NCBI GenBank assembly: GCA_030833845.1
Contig: JAURGK010000001.1
Location: 1-64,000 of the forward strand
Reading direction: 5' to 3'
DNA: 64,000 nt
Origin: Crocinitomicaceae bacterium
Lineage (GTDB): Bacteria > Bacteroidota > Bacteroidia > Flavobacteriales_D > Crocinitomicaceae
Numbering within the stretch: the stretch's first letter is position 1; each line of letters opens with the position of its first letter. Shown here piece by piece: positions 54,783-61,994 of the stretch. The notes beneath the pieces were generated by a model, which saw only the letters and a program-made list of their open reading frames with translations, did no database searches and was not told the origin of the DNA. A program made the translations under genes and the position numbers.

Positions 54783-55007
54783 ATGGGAAAAGGAGACAAA
54801 AAAACGACTAAAGGCAAACGTGCAATTGGATCTTATGGGAAAACTAGAAAACGCAAAGAATCAGCCCCAATTGTGATTGTAAAAAAAGAAAAAAAGGAAA
54901 AACCAGCAAAAGCTGAACCGAAAGCTAAAACGGCTCCTAGCGCTAAAAAAGCGACTGCAGCTAAAAAAGCAACGACCAAAAAAACCGCAACGAAAAAAAC
55001 AGAATGA
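54783..55007 (+). CDS. 30S ribosomal protein bTHX with Lys/Ala-rich tail
   Basis: The N-terminal 27 residues (MGKGDKKTTKGKRAIGSYGK, then TRKRKE) match bTHX, the small peptide that sits in the 30S head. Known bTHX is about 26 to 60 residues. Here a tail of about 45 residues continues as KKEKKEKPAKAEPKAKTA and then AKKAT/KKTATKKT repeats, resembling histone H1-like C-termini. The tail reads in frame and its terminator follows directly, so it is not a readthrough artefact. Confidence 0.82.
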   Translation: MGKGDKKTTKGKRAIGSYGKTRKRKESAPIVIVKKEKKEKPAKAEPKAKTAPSAKKATAAKKATTKKTATKKTE

Positions 55008-55010
55008 TTT

Positions 55011-55040
55011 AAAGAGCTGCTACCGCAGCTCTTTTTTTTT
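55011..55040 (+). terminator. Rho-independent terminator after bTHX
   Basis: Stem AAAGAGCTGC/GCAGCTCTTT with loop TACC, then a T-run. Confidence 0.9.
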
Positions 55041-55079
55041 GCAACTTTGCAGTGCAAAAGCAAACATTAATCAACAGAT

Positions 55080-56144
55080 ATGAAACACAATTTTGGCGCA
55101 GGGCCATGTATATTACCTCAAGAAGTTTTTGGGCAAGCGGCTGCAGCCGTACTTGACTTCAATGGCCTATCAATACTAGAAGTATCACACAGACACAAAG
55201 ATTTTGTTGCTGTCATGGACGAAGCCATCGAATTAGTTAAAAAAGCGCTGAACGTTCCGAGTGGTTATTCCGTTGCCTTTTTACAAGGAGGTGCCACACT
55301 TGGTTTCACTATTGCGGCTTTGAATATGCAGCGCAAGCATCAAAAAGCGGGTTATATCAACACCGGGACGTGGGCAAGCGGAGCGATTAAAGAAGCCAAA
55401 AAAGCAGGATTGGAGGTCCTAGAAGTTGCCTCTTCGCAAGACGCTAATTTTACTTACATTCCAAAAGAATTCTCTATTCCAAGCGATTTAGATTACCTGC
55501 ACTACACGAGTAATAATACCATTTATGGTACACAGTTCAAAGCAGCACCTCGTACTGCTCTACCGCTTGTTTGCGATATGTCTTCGGATATCTTTTCGAA
55601 AGAAATAAATGTTTCGGATTTTGACTTAATTTATGCTGGAGCACAAAAAAACTTGGGTCCGGCAGGAGCCACTCTTTATATCGTAAAAGATGAAATTTTA
55701 GGAAAGAGTACAGCGAGTTTTATACCAACTTATTTAGATTTAAAGCAACAAATTGACAAAGAATCCATGCTCAATACGCCCCCAGTTTTTAGTGTATTTG
55801 TGTCTATGCTCAACCTTCGTCATTTATTAGCCAATGGTGGGGTTCAAAAACAAGAAGAACTCAACATGGCCAAAGCGAATTTATTATACAAAGAAATTGA
55901 CGAGAATCCATCTTTTAAAGGTGCAGTTCAAGTAGAAGACCGCTCTTTAATGAATGTAACTTTTTTACTTTCAGACCCAAATAAGGCTTCAATTTTCGAC
56001 GCTATGTGGAAAGATGCTGGAATTGTAGGACTACCAGGTCACCGAAGTGTTGGTGGCTACCGAGCCTCAATGTACAACGCCTTGCCACTCCAGAGCGTTC
56101 AAGTGTTGGTTGATGTAATGAAGGAATTCAATAGAATAGGATAA
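55080..56144 (+). CDS. serC: Phosphoserine aminotransferase
   Basis: Second step of serine synthesis, and also used in vitamin B6 biosynthesis. 354 residues: NFGAGPCILPQEV, FLQGGATLGFTIAAL, HYTSNNTIYGTQF, the PLP Lys in YAGAQKNLGPAG and RSVGGYRASMYNALP. serA begins 1 base after the stop. Confidence 0.97.
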   Translation: MKHNFGAGPCILPQEVFGQAAAAVLDFNGLSILEVSHRHKDFVAVMDEAIELVKKALNVPSGYSVAFLQGGATLGFTIAALNMQRKHQKAGYINTGTWASGAIKEAKKAGLEVLEVASSQDANFTYIPKEFSIPSDLDYLHYTSNNTIYGTQFKAAPRTALPLVCDMSSDIFSKEINVSDFDLIYAGAQKNLGPAGATLYIVKDEILGKSTASFIPTYLDLKQQIDKESMLNTPPVFSVFVSMLNLRHLLANGGVQKQEELNMAKANLLYKEIDENPSFKGAVQVEDRSLMNVTFLLSDPNKASIFDAMWKDAGIVGLPGHRSVGGYRASMYNALPLQSVQVLVDVMKEFNRIG

Positions 56145-56145
56145 G

Positions 56146-57105
56146 ATGAAAATTTTAGCAAACGACGGTATTTCCGATTTAGGTAAATCCTTACTTGAAG
56201 CAGCCGGTCATACAGTGAGCACACAAAAAGTTGCGCAAGAAACGCTCGCTGATTCAATTAATTCAATGGGCTTTGATGCCGTTTTAGTACGCAGCGCTAC
56301 AACTGTACGCAAAGAGGTTATTGATGCTTGCCCCGGACTTAAACTTATAGGAAGAGGCGGCGTAGGCATGGATAATATCGACGTAGCGTATGCCCGTGAT
56401 AAAGGACTCACTGTAATCAATACGCCTGCCTCCTCTTCTCAATCCGTAGCTGAATTAGTGATGGGTCAACTTTTCTCGATTTCCCGTTTTTTAAATGATT
56501 CGTTTAAAAATATTCAAGATCAAGACTTCTCCACACTGAAGAAGAATTACGCTAAAGGTGTAGAATTGCGAGGCAAAACCCTTGGCATCATTGGGTTTGG
56601 TCGCATTGGTCAGAATTTGGCTGCTTATGCTCTTGGAGTTGGAATGAAGGTGATAGCCATAGAACGAAGAGCCAGGGTACAGCCCATTCAATTAAAAATT
56701 GGCGGGCAAACATTTGAAATTCCGGTAAAGGTGGTAGATTCCCTTGCTGAGGTTATTGATCAACTTGATTACATCTCCATTCATGTGCCAAAGCAAACCA
56801 ATGGCCAAGCGGTAATTGGAAGTAAAGAATTTGCACAAATGAAAAAGGGTGTGCGCATAGTGAACACAGCGCGTGGTGGAGTGATTGAGGAACAAGCCTT
56901 ACTGTCGGCTCTTGAAGACGGCACGGTGGCCGCTGCTGCACTCGATGTCTACGAAAATGAACCCAACCCCCTCAAAGCCTTATTGTCTCATCCAAGAATT
57001 GCTTGCACTCCTCACATTGGGGCTGCAACATTAGAGGCACAAGATCGAATTGGCGAAGAACTAGCGGAGCTCATTATCACATTTGCAAAAGAGCAAGGCA
57101 TTTAA
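56146..57105 (+). CDS. serA: D-3-phosphoglycerate dehydrogenase, short form
   Basis: First step of serine synthesis. 319 residues, so it lacks the C-terminal ACT or ASB regulatory domain and is probably not feedback inhibited by serine in the E. coli manner. NAD-binding loop GKTLGIIGFGRIGQNLA; catalytic set RSATTVRKEV, NTARGGVIEE and PHIGAATLEAQ. Linked to serC. Confidence 0.93.
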   Translation: MKILANDGISDLGKSLLEAAGHTVSTQKVAQETLADSINSMGFDAVLVRSATTVRKEVIDACPGLKLIGRGGVGMDNIDVAYARDKGLTVINTPASSSQSVAELVMGQLFSISRFLNDSFKNIQDQDFSTLKKNYAKGVELRGKTLGIIGFGRIGQNLAAYALGVGMKVIAIERRARVQPIQLKIGGQTFEIPVKVVDSLAEVIDQLDYISIHVPKQTNGQAVIGSKEFAQMKKGVRIVNTARGGVIEEQALLSALEDGTVAAAALDVYENEPNPLKALLSHPRIACTPHIGAATLEAQDRIGEELAELIITFAKEQGI

Positions 57106-57120
57106 TCCCTTGCTCTTTAT
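57088..57120 (+). terminator. Terminator overlapping the serA stop codon
   Basis: Stem AAAGAGCAAGG/CCTTGCTCTTT (11 bp), with the TAA stop inside the 9-base loop. Confidence 0.75.
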
Positions 57121-57143
57121 TCAATTGATATAAAATTCAAGAT

Positions 57144-57596
57144 TTAATCGATTACCTCAATGCGATCAATGGAGTCTCCTTGTTGAATGGCATCTAGTAC
57201 ATCAAGACCATCAGTAACTTTTCCAAAAACCGTATGATTACGGTCTAAATGTGCGGTTTGGGTGCGTGAATGACACACAAAAAATTGCGACCCCCCAGTA
57301 TTACGCCCTGCATGCGCCATTGAAAGTACGCCACGGTCATGAAACTGATTCTCGCCGTTGAGTTCGCAATCTATTTGGTATCCCGGACCACCTGTTCCCG
57401 GCATTCCAGTTGCACCTTCCCTGGTGTTGGGACAACCACCTTGAATGACAAAATTAGGAATGACACGATGCCATTTGAGGCCATTGTAATAACCATCTTT
57501 TGCTAGTTTAACAAAATTAGCCACCGTATTGGGAGCATCTTGCTCGAAAAAGGTAACATGCATGTCTCCTTTGTTCGTAGATATAATTGCTTTCAT
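57144..57596 (-). CDS. ppiB: Peptidyl-prolyl cis-trans isomerase (cyclophilin)
   Basis: 150 residues, no signal peptide, so cytoplasmic. Conserved core: [14 protein letters not shown] (catalytic Arg), [32 protein letters not shown], and [10 protein letters not shown]. Family members speed X-Pro isomerisation during folding. Confidence 0.95.
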   Translation of the reverse strand: MKAIISTNKGDMHVTFFEQDAPNTVANFVKLAKDGYYNGLKWHRVIPNFVIQGGCPNTREGATGMPGTGGPGYQIDCELNGENQFHDRGVLSMAHAGRNTGGSQFFVCHSRTQTAHLDRNHTVFGKVTDGLDVLDAIQQGDSIDRIEVID

Positions 57597-57613
57597 TGTA
57601 TTGTTTTTTTTTG

Positions 57614-57621
57614 CAAAGCTA
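57614..57621 (-). promoter_or_regulatory. Putative -7 box of the cyclophilin gene
   Basis: TAGCTTTG on the minus strand; predicted leader about 14 bases. Confidence 0.45.
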
Positions 57622-57700
57622 CTGCTATTTGGTAAAAATTTGTTGAAAACTACGTTGATAAAGCGGTTTTAATCAAAGTCATTTAAGATGAAGCACATGT

Positions 57701-57708
57701 TAAATTTG
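57701..57708 (+). promoter_or_regulatory. Putative -7 box of the 178-residue gene
   Basis: TAAATTTG; predicted leader about 21 bases. Confidence 0.35.
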
Positions 57709-57732
57709 TATGGATAGATTATTCAAGAAGCA

Positions 57733-58269
57733 ATGTTTAGTTCTTTTACGAAGAAAAAATTATCGGACAACCAAGTTGCAAATGTTTTTATAAACGGCAT
57801 TTTTGACAGCGTTGACAACGGTTTTGCCGAGGTTGCTGCAATGATCAACGAAGACAGTGCCTTTGTGAACTGCCCGAATATTTCGAGTGCAGACTCAGGA
57901 CAATTTGGAATTATTGTCATCGTTGGTAACCTATCCTTTCTTGAAAGCACCTTTGAAGCTGAACAAGCAGCTAGGGTCGAACAACTCATTTTTGAAAAAC
58001 TAGGCCGGATCTACGAAATGTCAAGTGCCGAGTTTCAACAAATGATACGTGAATACCAGAGCTTTATCATGAAGGTAAATCATCCGTCTAAAAATTGGAT
58101 CTACGGCATGTCAAAAGCGGTATTTCACAAATACGGACTCAACGATTTTCAAGACGACTATTTCAAAAGAATGCAAGCGCCCAATCCACTATTCTTAAAA
58201 AGAATGGATGAAGTTATGGCAAACTTTATTTGGAACTGGGACGCTTTCTTTAAGAAATTTCGCATTTAA
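57733..58269 (+). CDS. Conserved-looking hypothetical protein (178 aa)
   Basis: No signal peptide or membrane helix and no named domain that I recognise. The sequence is rich in aromatic residues at its C-terminus ([15 protein letters not shown]) and has an orderly mix of helices and strands. It reads as an ordinary cytoplasmic protein. Its stop overlaps the clpB stop by 4 bases. Confidence 0.65.
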   Translation: MFSSFTKKKLSDNQVANVFINGIFDSVDNGFAEVAAMINEDSAFVNCPNISSADSGQFGIIVIVGNLSFLESTFEAEQAARVEQLIFEKLGRIYEMSSAEFQQMIREYQSFIMKVNHPSKNWIYGMSKAVFHKYGLNDFQDDYFKRMQAPNPLFLKRMDEVMANFIWNWDAFFKKFRI

Positions 58270-60902
58270 GCGCTCATATCAATAGCGAGCTCTTCGTGGG
58301 CATGTATGGGCTTGCGAAAAACAATCTTATTGTCGAACATATCCATCACTACATTTTGATCCTTATGAACTTGTTGAGCTAGTATAGCTTTTGAAAGCTC
58401 ATTGAGCACTTCCTTTTGAATTACACGCTTCACCGGACGCGCTCCAAAGAATGGATCGTAACCTAATTCCAGAATATGATTGAAAGCCTCTTCTGTAACC
58501 ACTAAATGGATGCCCGATTCGTTCAACTTAGCCTTCAGTTGACGTAGTTGCAAATTGACAATTTGAGCCACTTCTTTTTTCGTGAGAGGTAAAAACAAAA
58601 TACTTTCATCAATACGATTTAAAAACTCTGGTCTGATGCTTTGTTTGAGCAGATCGAAAACCTCAAATCTAGTTTGAATGACAATATCTTGATATGAATC
58701 TTCTTTGACTCCGTCAAAACGATCAAAAATGAGTTGAGACCCTAAATTGGATGTCATGATAATCAGCGTATTTTTAAAGTTGACTAATCTTCCTTTGTTA
58801 TCCGTCAGGCGGCCATCGTCGAGTACTTGGAGTAAGATATTGAATACGTCAGGATGAGCCTTTTCAATTTCGTCTAGCAACACAATTGAATAAGGTTTTC
58901 TGCGGACAGCCTCAGTGAGCTGCCCTCCTTCTTCGTAACCAACATATCCCGGAGGGGCGCCGACAAGTCTACTCACTGTATGCTTCTCTTGGTATTCGCT
59001 CATATCGATACGCGTCAAGGCTTGCTCATCGTTGAAGAGGTATGCAGCCAAAGCCTTAGCCAATTCTGTTTTGCCAACACCTGTTGTACCTAAGAAAATA
59101 AACGAACCAATGGGTCTTTTGGGGTCATGAAGACCCGCCCTACTTCGTCTGATGGCATCAGAAAGTGCCGAAATTGCCTCTTCTTGTCCAATTACGCGCT
59201 TGTGCAATTCATCTTCAAGTCTAAGCAGTTTACCAAGTTCACTCTCGAGCATTTTCCCAACCGGAATGCCTGTCCACTTCGAAACAACCTCAGCAATTTC
59301 AGTTACATCCACTTCCTCTTTGATCATTTTGGACTGCGATTCAAGTGCTTGCTGTTTTTCTTTCATTTGAGCTAAAGTAGCCTCTGCCTCTTTGATTTTG
59401 CCGTAGCGAAGTTCAGCTACTTTTCCATAGTCACCGTGGCGCTCTGCAGCTTCAGCCTCAAACTTCAGCGACTCAATCTCTTCCTTGGCTCTCTGAATGC
59501 CTTCTATAAGGTCTTTTTCAGATTGCCAGCGGCTTTGTAAGGCCACGCGGTTTTCTTGCAGATTAGAAAGGTCAAGCTCAACTTGCTGCAAACGTTTTTG
59601 ATCATCCTCGCGTTTCAAAGCTGCTTTTTCAATTTCAAGCTGCATAATTTTGCGCTCAACTTCGTCGAGCTCTTCTGGTTTTGAATTGATCTCCATGCGC
59701 AATTTTGCAGCCGCCTCATCAATAAGATCAATGGCCTTATCAGGCAAGAAGCGCTCTGTAATGTAACGCTCTGAGAGTTCGACGGCTGATATGATAGCGG
59801 CATCTTTGATCAAGACTTTGTGGTGATTTTCATATTTTTCTTTGATGCCTCTTAAAATCGAGATGGCATCTTCAGTAGTAGGTTCATCAATTAAAACGGT
59901 CTGAAATCGCCTAACAAGCGCCTTGTCTTTTTCGAAGTATTTTTGGTATTCACTCAGTGTGGTTGCACCCACAGCTCGCAATTCTCCTCTTGCCAAGGCC
60001 GGTTTTAGAATATTGGCAGCATCCATTGCACCTTCTCCCCCACCTGCGCCAACCAAAGTATGAATTTCATCGATAAAAAGAATAATTTGGCCAGAGGCAG
60101 CAATAACTTCCTTGACTACTGCTTTGAGTCTTTCTTCAAACTCCCCTTTATACTTGGCCCCGGCCACCAATGCTCCCATGTCTAAAGAATAGACCATCTT
60201 AGACTTTAAATTTTCTGGCACGTCGCCAGAAATTATCCTGTGGGCCAACCCTTCGGCAATGGCTGTTTTACCAACCCCTGGCTCGCCGATTAAAATCGGA
60301 TTATTTTTAGTCCTGCGCGTGAGAATTTGAAGCACTCGCCTAATTTCTTCATCGCGGCCAATTACAGGATCTAACTTTCCTTCTTTGGCCAATTGATTTA
60401 AATTTTTGGCAAATTTTTCTAAAGACTGGTAGTTGGCATCTTGATTGGCATGCTCGACCTGGGCTCCGTTTCGTAGTTCCATGATTTGATTGATTAATGT
60501 TTGATGATTGAGTTTTAAATCTTTTAAAAAGCGAGCAGCGGCATCGTCTCCAGCTAATATGGCTAAAAACAATACTTCCAAAGAAACATATTGATCCTTA
60601 AGCTCAGCTTGAATTTTTATAGCCCGAGTCAAAAATTTCTGAAAGTCTTGACTGGCATATGGTGCACTTGCGACACCTAGAACTCGCGGATAAGATTCAA
60701 TGATTGCCCTTACGCCTTTTGCGATAATAGGCACCTGCAAGTTATTTTTATGAAGTAAATAACCAACCACAGCCTTGTCTTCATTGATCAATACATCAAG
60801 CAAGTGCCCTGTTTCAATGACCTGTTGTTTTAGTTCTAGGGCGAGCGCCTGACTCTTGTGAATCATTTCTTGCGAACGGTGTGTGAATTTTTCAAAGTTC
60901 AT
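58266..60902 (-). CDS. clpB: ATP-dependent chaperone ClpB
   Basis: Disaggregase acting with DnaK. 878 residues in the right order: N-domain ([20 protein letters not shown]), first AAA+ with [13 protein letters not shown] and [13 protein letters not shown], the coiled-coil M domain (about 410-530) and second AAA+ with [15 protein letters not shown] and GYVGYEEGG (pore loop). ClpB rather than ClpA/ClpC is indicated by the long M domain. A 17-bp inverted repeat lies upstream. Confidence 0.97.
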   Translation of the reverse strand: MNFEKFTHRSQEMIHKSQALALELKQQVIETGHLLDVLINEDKAVVGYLLHKNNLQVPIIAKGVRAIIESYPRVLGVASAPYASQDFQKFLTRAIKIQAELKDQYVSLEVLFLAILAGDDAAARFLKDLKLNHQTLINQIMELRNGAQVEHANQDANYQSLEKFAKNLNQLAKEGKLDPVIGRDEEIRRVLQILTRRTKNNPILIGEPGVGKTAIAEGLAHRIISGDVPENLKSKMVYSLDMGALVAGAKYKGEFEERLKAVVKEVIAASGQIILFIDEIHTLVGAGGGEGAMDAANILKPALARGELRAVGATTLSEYQKYFEKDKALVRRFQTVLIDEPTTEDAISILRGIKEKYENHHKVLIKDAAIISAVELSERYITERFLPDKAIDLIDEAAAKLRMEINSKPEELDEVERKIMQLEIEKAALKREDDQKRLQQVELDLSNLQENRVALQSRWQSEKDLIEGIQRAKEEIESLKFEAEAAERHGDYGKVAELRYGKIKEAEATLAQMKEKQQALESQSKMIKEEVDVTEIAEVVSKWTGIPVGKMLESELGKLLRLEDELHKRVIGQEEAISALSDAIRRSRAGLHDPKRPIGSFIFLGTTGVGKTELAKALAAYLFNDEQALTRIDMSEYQEKHTVSRLVGAPPGYVGYEEGGQLTEAVRRKPYSIVLLDEIEKAHPDVFNILLQVLDDGRLTDNKGRLVNFKNTLIIMTSNLGSQLIFDRFDGVKEDSYQDIVIQTRFEVFDLLKQSIRPEFLNRIDESILFLPLTKKEVAQIVNLQLRQLKAKLNESGIHLVVTEEAFNHILELGYDPFFGARPVKRVIQKEVLNELSKAILAQQVHKDQNVVMDMFDNKIVFRKPIHAHEELAIDMSA

Positions 60903-60955
60903 ATGCTTAGCTTTTATTCAAAAACGCAAAGCACAAATGCTGCACCACTTCACTT

Positions 60956-61010
60956 TTTCAAGACATTTTGACCGAAAGCCCTACTTTTTAAATGTCAAAA
61001 TGTCTTGAAA
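60956..61010. promoter_or_regulatory. Perfect 17-bp inverted repeat upstream of clpB
   Basis: TTTCAAGACATTTTGAC at 60956-60972 and its exact complement at 60994-61010, with a 21-base spacer. It lies 54 to 108 bases upstream of the clpB start codon. No T-run follows on either strand, so it is unlikely to be a terminator. Arms contain TGTCA-like pieces. I read it as a pair of operator sites, perhaps for a heat-shock regulator. Confidence 0.6.
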
Positions 61011-61074
61011 TAAGCAATTTGTAAAATTAACTGCTGTCAATGTAACCAAATGTTATTGCTCGTCGTTAAATCTA

Positions 61075-61195
61075 GTGTAAACAAGAATGTTCCGGGCAAC
61101 GGACAAAAGATGTTCTTGCTACAGGCCGCATGGTGCACGCAAGAATTGTTTGTTGTTTGTTAGAGAGTCTCGCCTAGCGGGACTTTCTTTTTATT
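61075..61195 (+). ncRNA. Candidate structured RNA with its own terminator
   Basis: No ORF lies in this stretch. On the plus strand a hairpin GTTCCGGGCAACGGAC (61089-61104) is followed by three segments, CAAGAA (61082), TTCTTGC (61113-61119) and GCAAGAA (61139-61145), in which the middle one can pair with either neighbour. A 12-bp terminator stem (61162-61188) with a T-rich tail ends it. I see no clear promoter; the 5-prime end is a guess. It matches no RNA class I know. Confidence 0.45.
61162..61194 (+). terminator. Rho-independent terminator of the candidate RNA
   Basis: Stem AGAGAGTCTCGC/GCGGGACTTTCT with loop CTA, containing two G-T pairs, then TTTTTATT on the plus strand only. The orientation implies a plus-strand transcript. 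Confidence 0.75.
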
Positions 61196-61201
61196 AGGCA
61201 A

Positions 61202-61414
61202 TTAGTTCATGCATTCCATGACCTCTTCAAACCATTTAATCTTCTTTGCTTCTTGCATCTTTTCAGCTTTTTGCGCACAGGACTCCATTAAATCCTGGCT
61301 TTGGACTGCAACAGGCTTCAAGAGTTCATGAGCACATGAACAAGCAGATGGATCAGGAGCACTACAACTCGATATGTGTAGCGCAAATAAGACTAAGAAA
61401 ATCATTGCTTTCAT
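61202..61414 (-). CDS. Small cysteine-rich lipoprotein
   Basis: 70 residues with a signal segment and lipobox HISSC, then five Cys in total (two in SACSC, one in ESCAQ, one in MECMN). It may be anchored in the outer membrane and carry a disulfide or metal site. A TAATTTTG -7 box (61426-61419) sits just before the first ATG, so the inner ATG at 61405 is also possible. I do not know a family. Confidence 0.6.
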   Translation of the reverse strand: MKAMIFLVLFALHISSCSAPDPSACSCAHELLKPVAVQSQDLMESCAQKAEKMQEAKKIKWFEEVMECMN

Positions 61415-61418
61415 TTTT

Positions 61419-61426
61419 CAAAATTA
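61419..61426 (-). promoter_or_regulatory. Putative -7 box of the small lipoprotein gene
   Basis: TAATTTTG on the minus strand, 5 bases before the first ATG. Confidence 0.35.
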
Positions 61427-61460
61427 AGCAATTCAAATGCTTTTTTGTATTTTCGTAGCA

Positions 61461-61994
61461 ATGCAAAAACGATTCTTTTTTCTTTTTTTCGTTTGCTCAT
61501 TTATGGGCGGTGTTTCTGCACATGAATTCTATTTTGCCTATGCTGAATTGAGCTACAATGAATTCACCAACAATTTAGAAGGCACCTTAATTTTTTCTAC
61601 CCACGATCTTGAAAAAGCCATTGAACCCAATGGTTCTTTGATCGGGCTCTTCGATAAGCTCGACGAAAGCTCTCCGACGACTAGACTTATTGAGGCATAC
61701 CTCAACGAACACTTTAAATTAAGCTACGGTTGCGCATTGGATTCCAATGCTGTTGATGTAATTTGTATAAGTTCCTTTACATTAGAGGGGCTCGTAACAC
61801 AGCTCAACGGGACCATTGAATGTTACATTTCTATGCCAGTTAATGCACTTTACGCCCCTGTTTACTGCCAATTCAATGCCTTGATGGAGCAGTTTCCCTT
61901 ACAGCAAAACAAACTCACTTTTACTTACCGACAACATAAAGAAACGGTAAATTTTATAGCCATAGATACCCAACACACCTTAAAACTCCAATGA
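61461..61994 (+). CDS. DUF6702-family exported protein
   Basis: Signal peptide MQKRFFFLFFVCSFMGGVSA, then HEFYFAYAELSYNEFTNN and a HDLEKAIE block. This opening is familiar to me from proteins annotated DUF6702 that commonly precede M1 peptidase genes; both features are seen here. It overlaps the peptidase by 4 bases (ATGA). The longer in-frame start is disfavoured because it would bury the signal peptide. Confidence 0.72.
   Translation: MQKRFFFLFFVCSFMGGVSAHEFYFAYAELSYNEFTNNLEGTLIFSTHDLEKAIEPNGSLIGLFDKLDESSPTTRLIEAYLNEHFKLSYGCALDSNAVDVICISSFTLEGLVTQLNGTIECYISMPVNALYAPVYCQFNALMEQFPLQQNKLTFTYRQHKETVNFIAIDTQHTLKLQ

Noticed and set aside
54679-54876. 65-residue plus-strand frame across the TrmH end and bTHX start
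   Set aside because: It is out of frame with both real genes and has no start signal; bTHX is supported by motif, -7 box and terminator.
60956-61010. Inverted repeat as a terminator for clpB or the candidate RNA
   Set aside because: It is upstream of clpB and has no T-run on either strand; a different hairpin at 61162 ends the plus-strand candidate.
61075-61195. tmRNA, 4.5S SRP RNA or RNase P RNA
   Set aside because: None of the conserved elements (tRNA-like ends, the GGAAGC/AGCAG SRP loop, RNase P core) are present.
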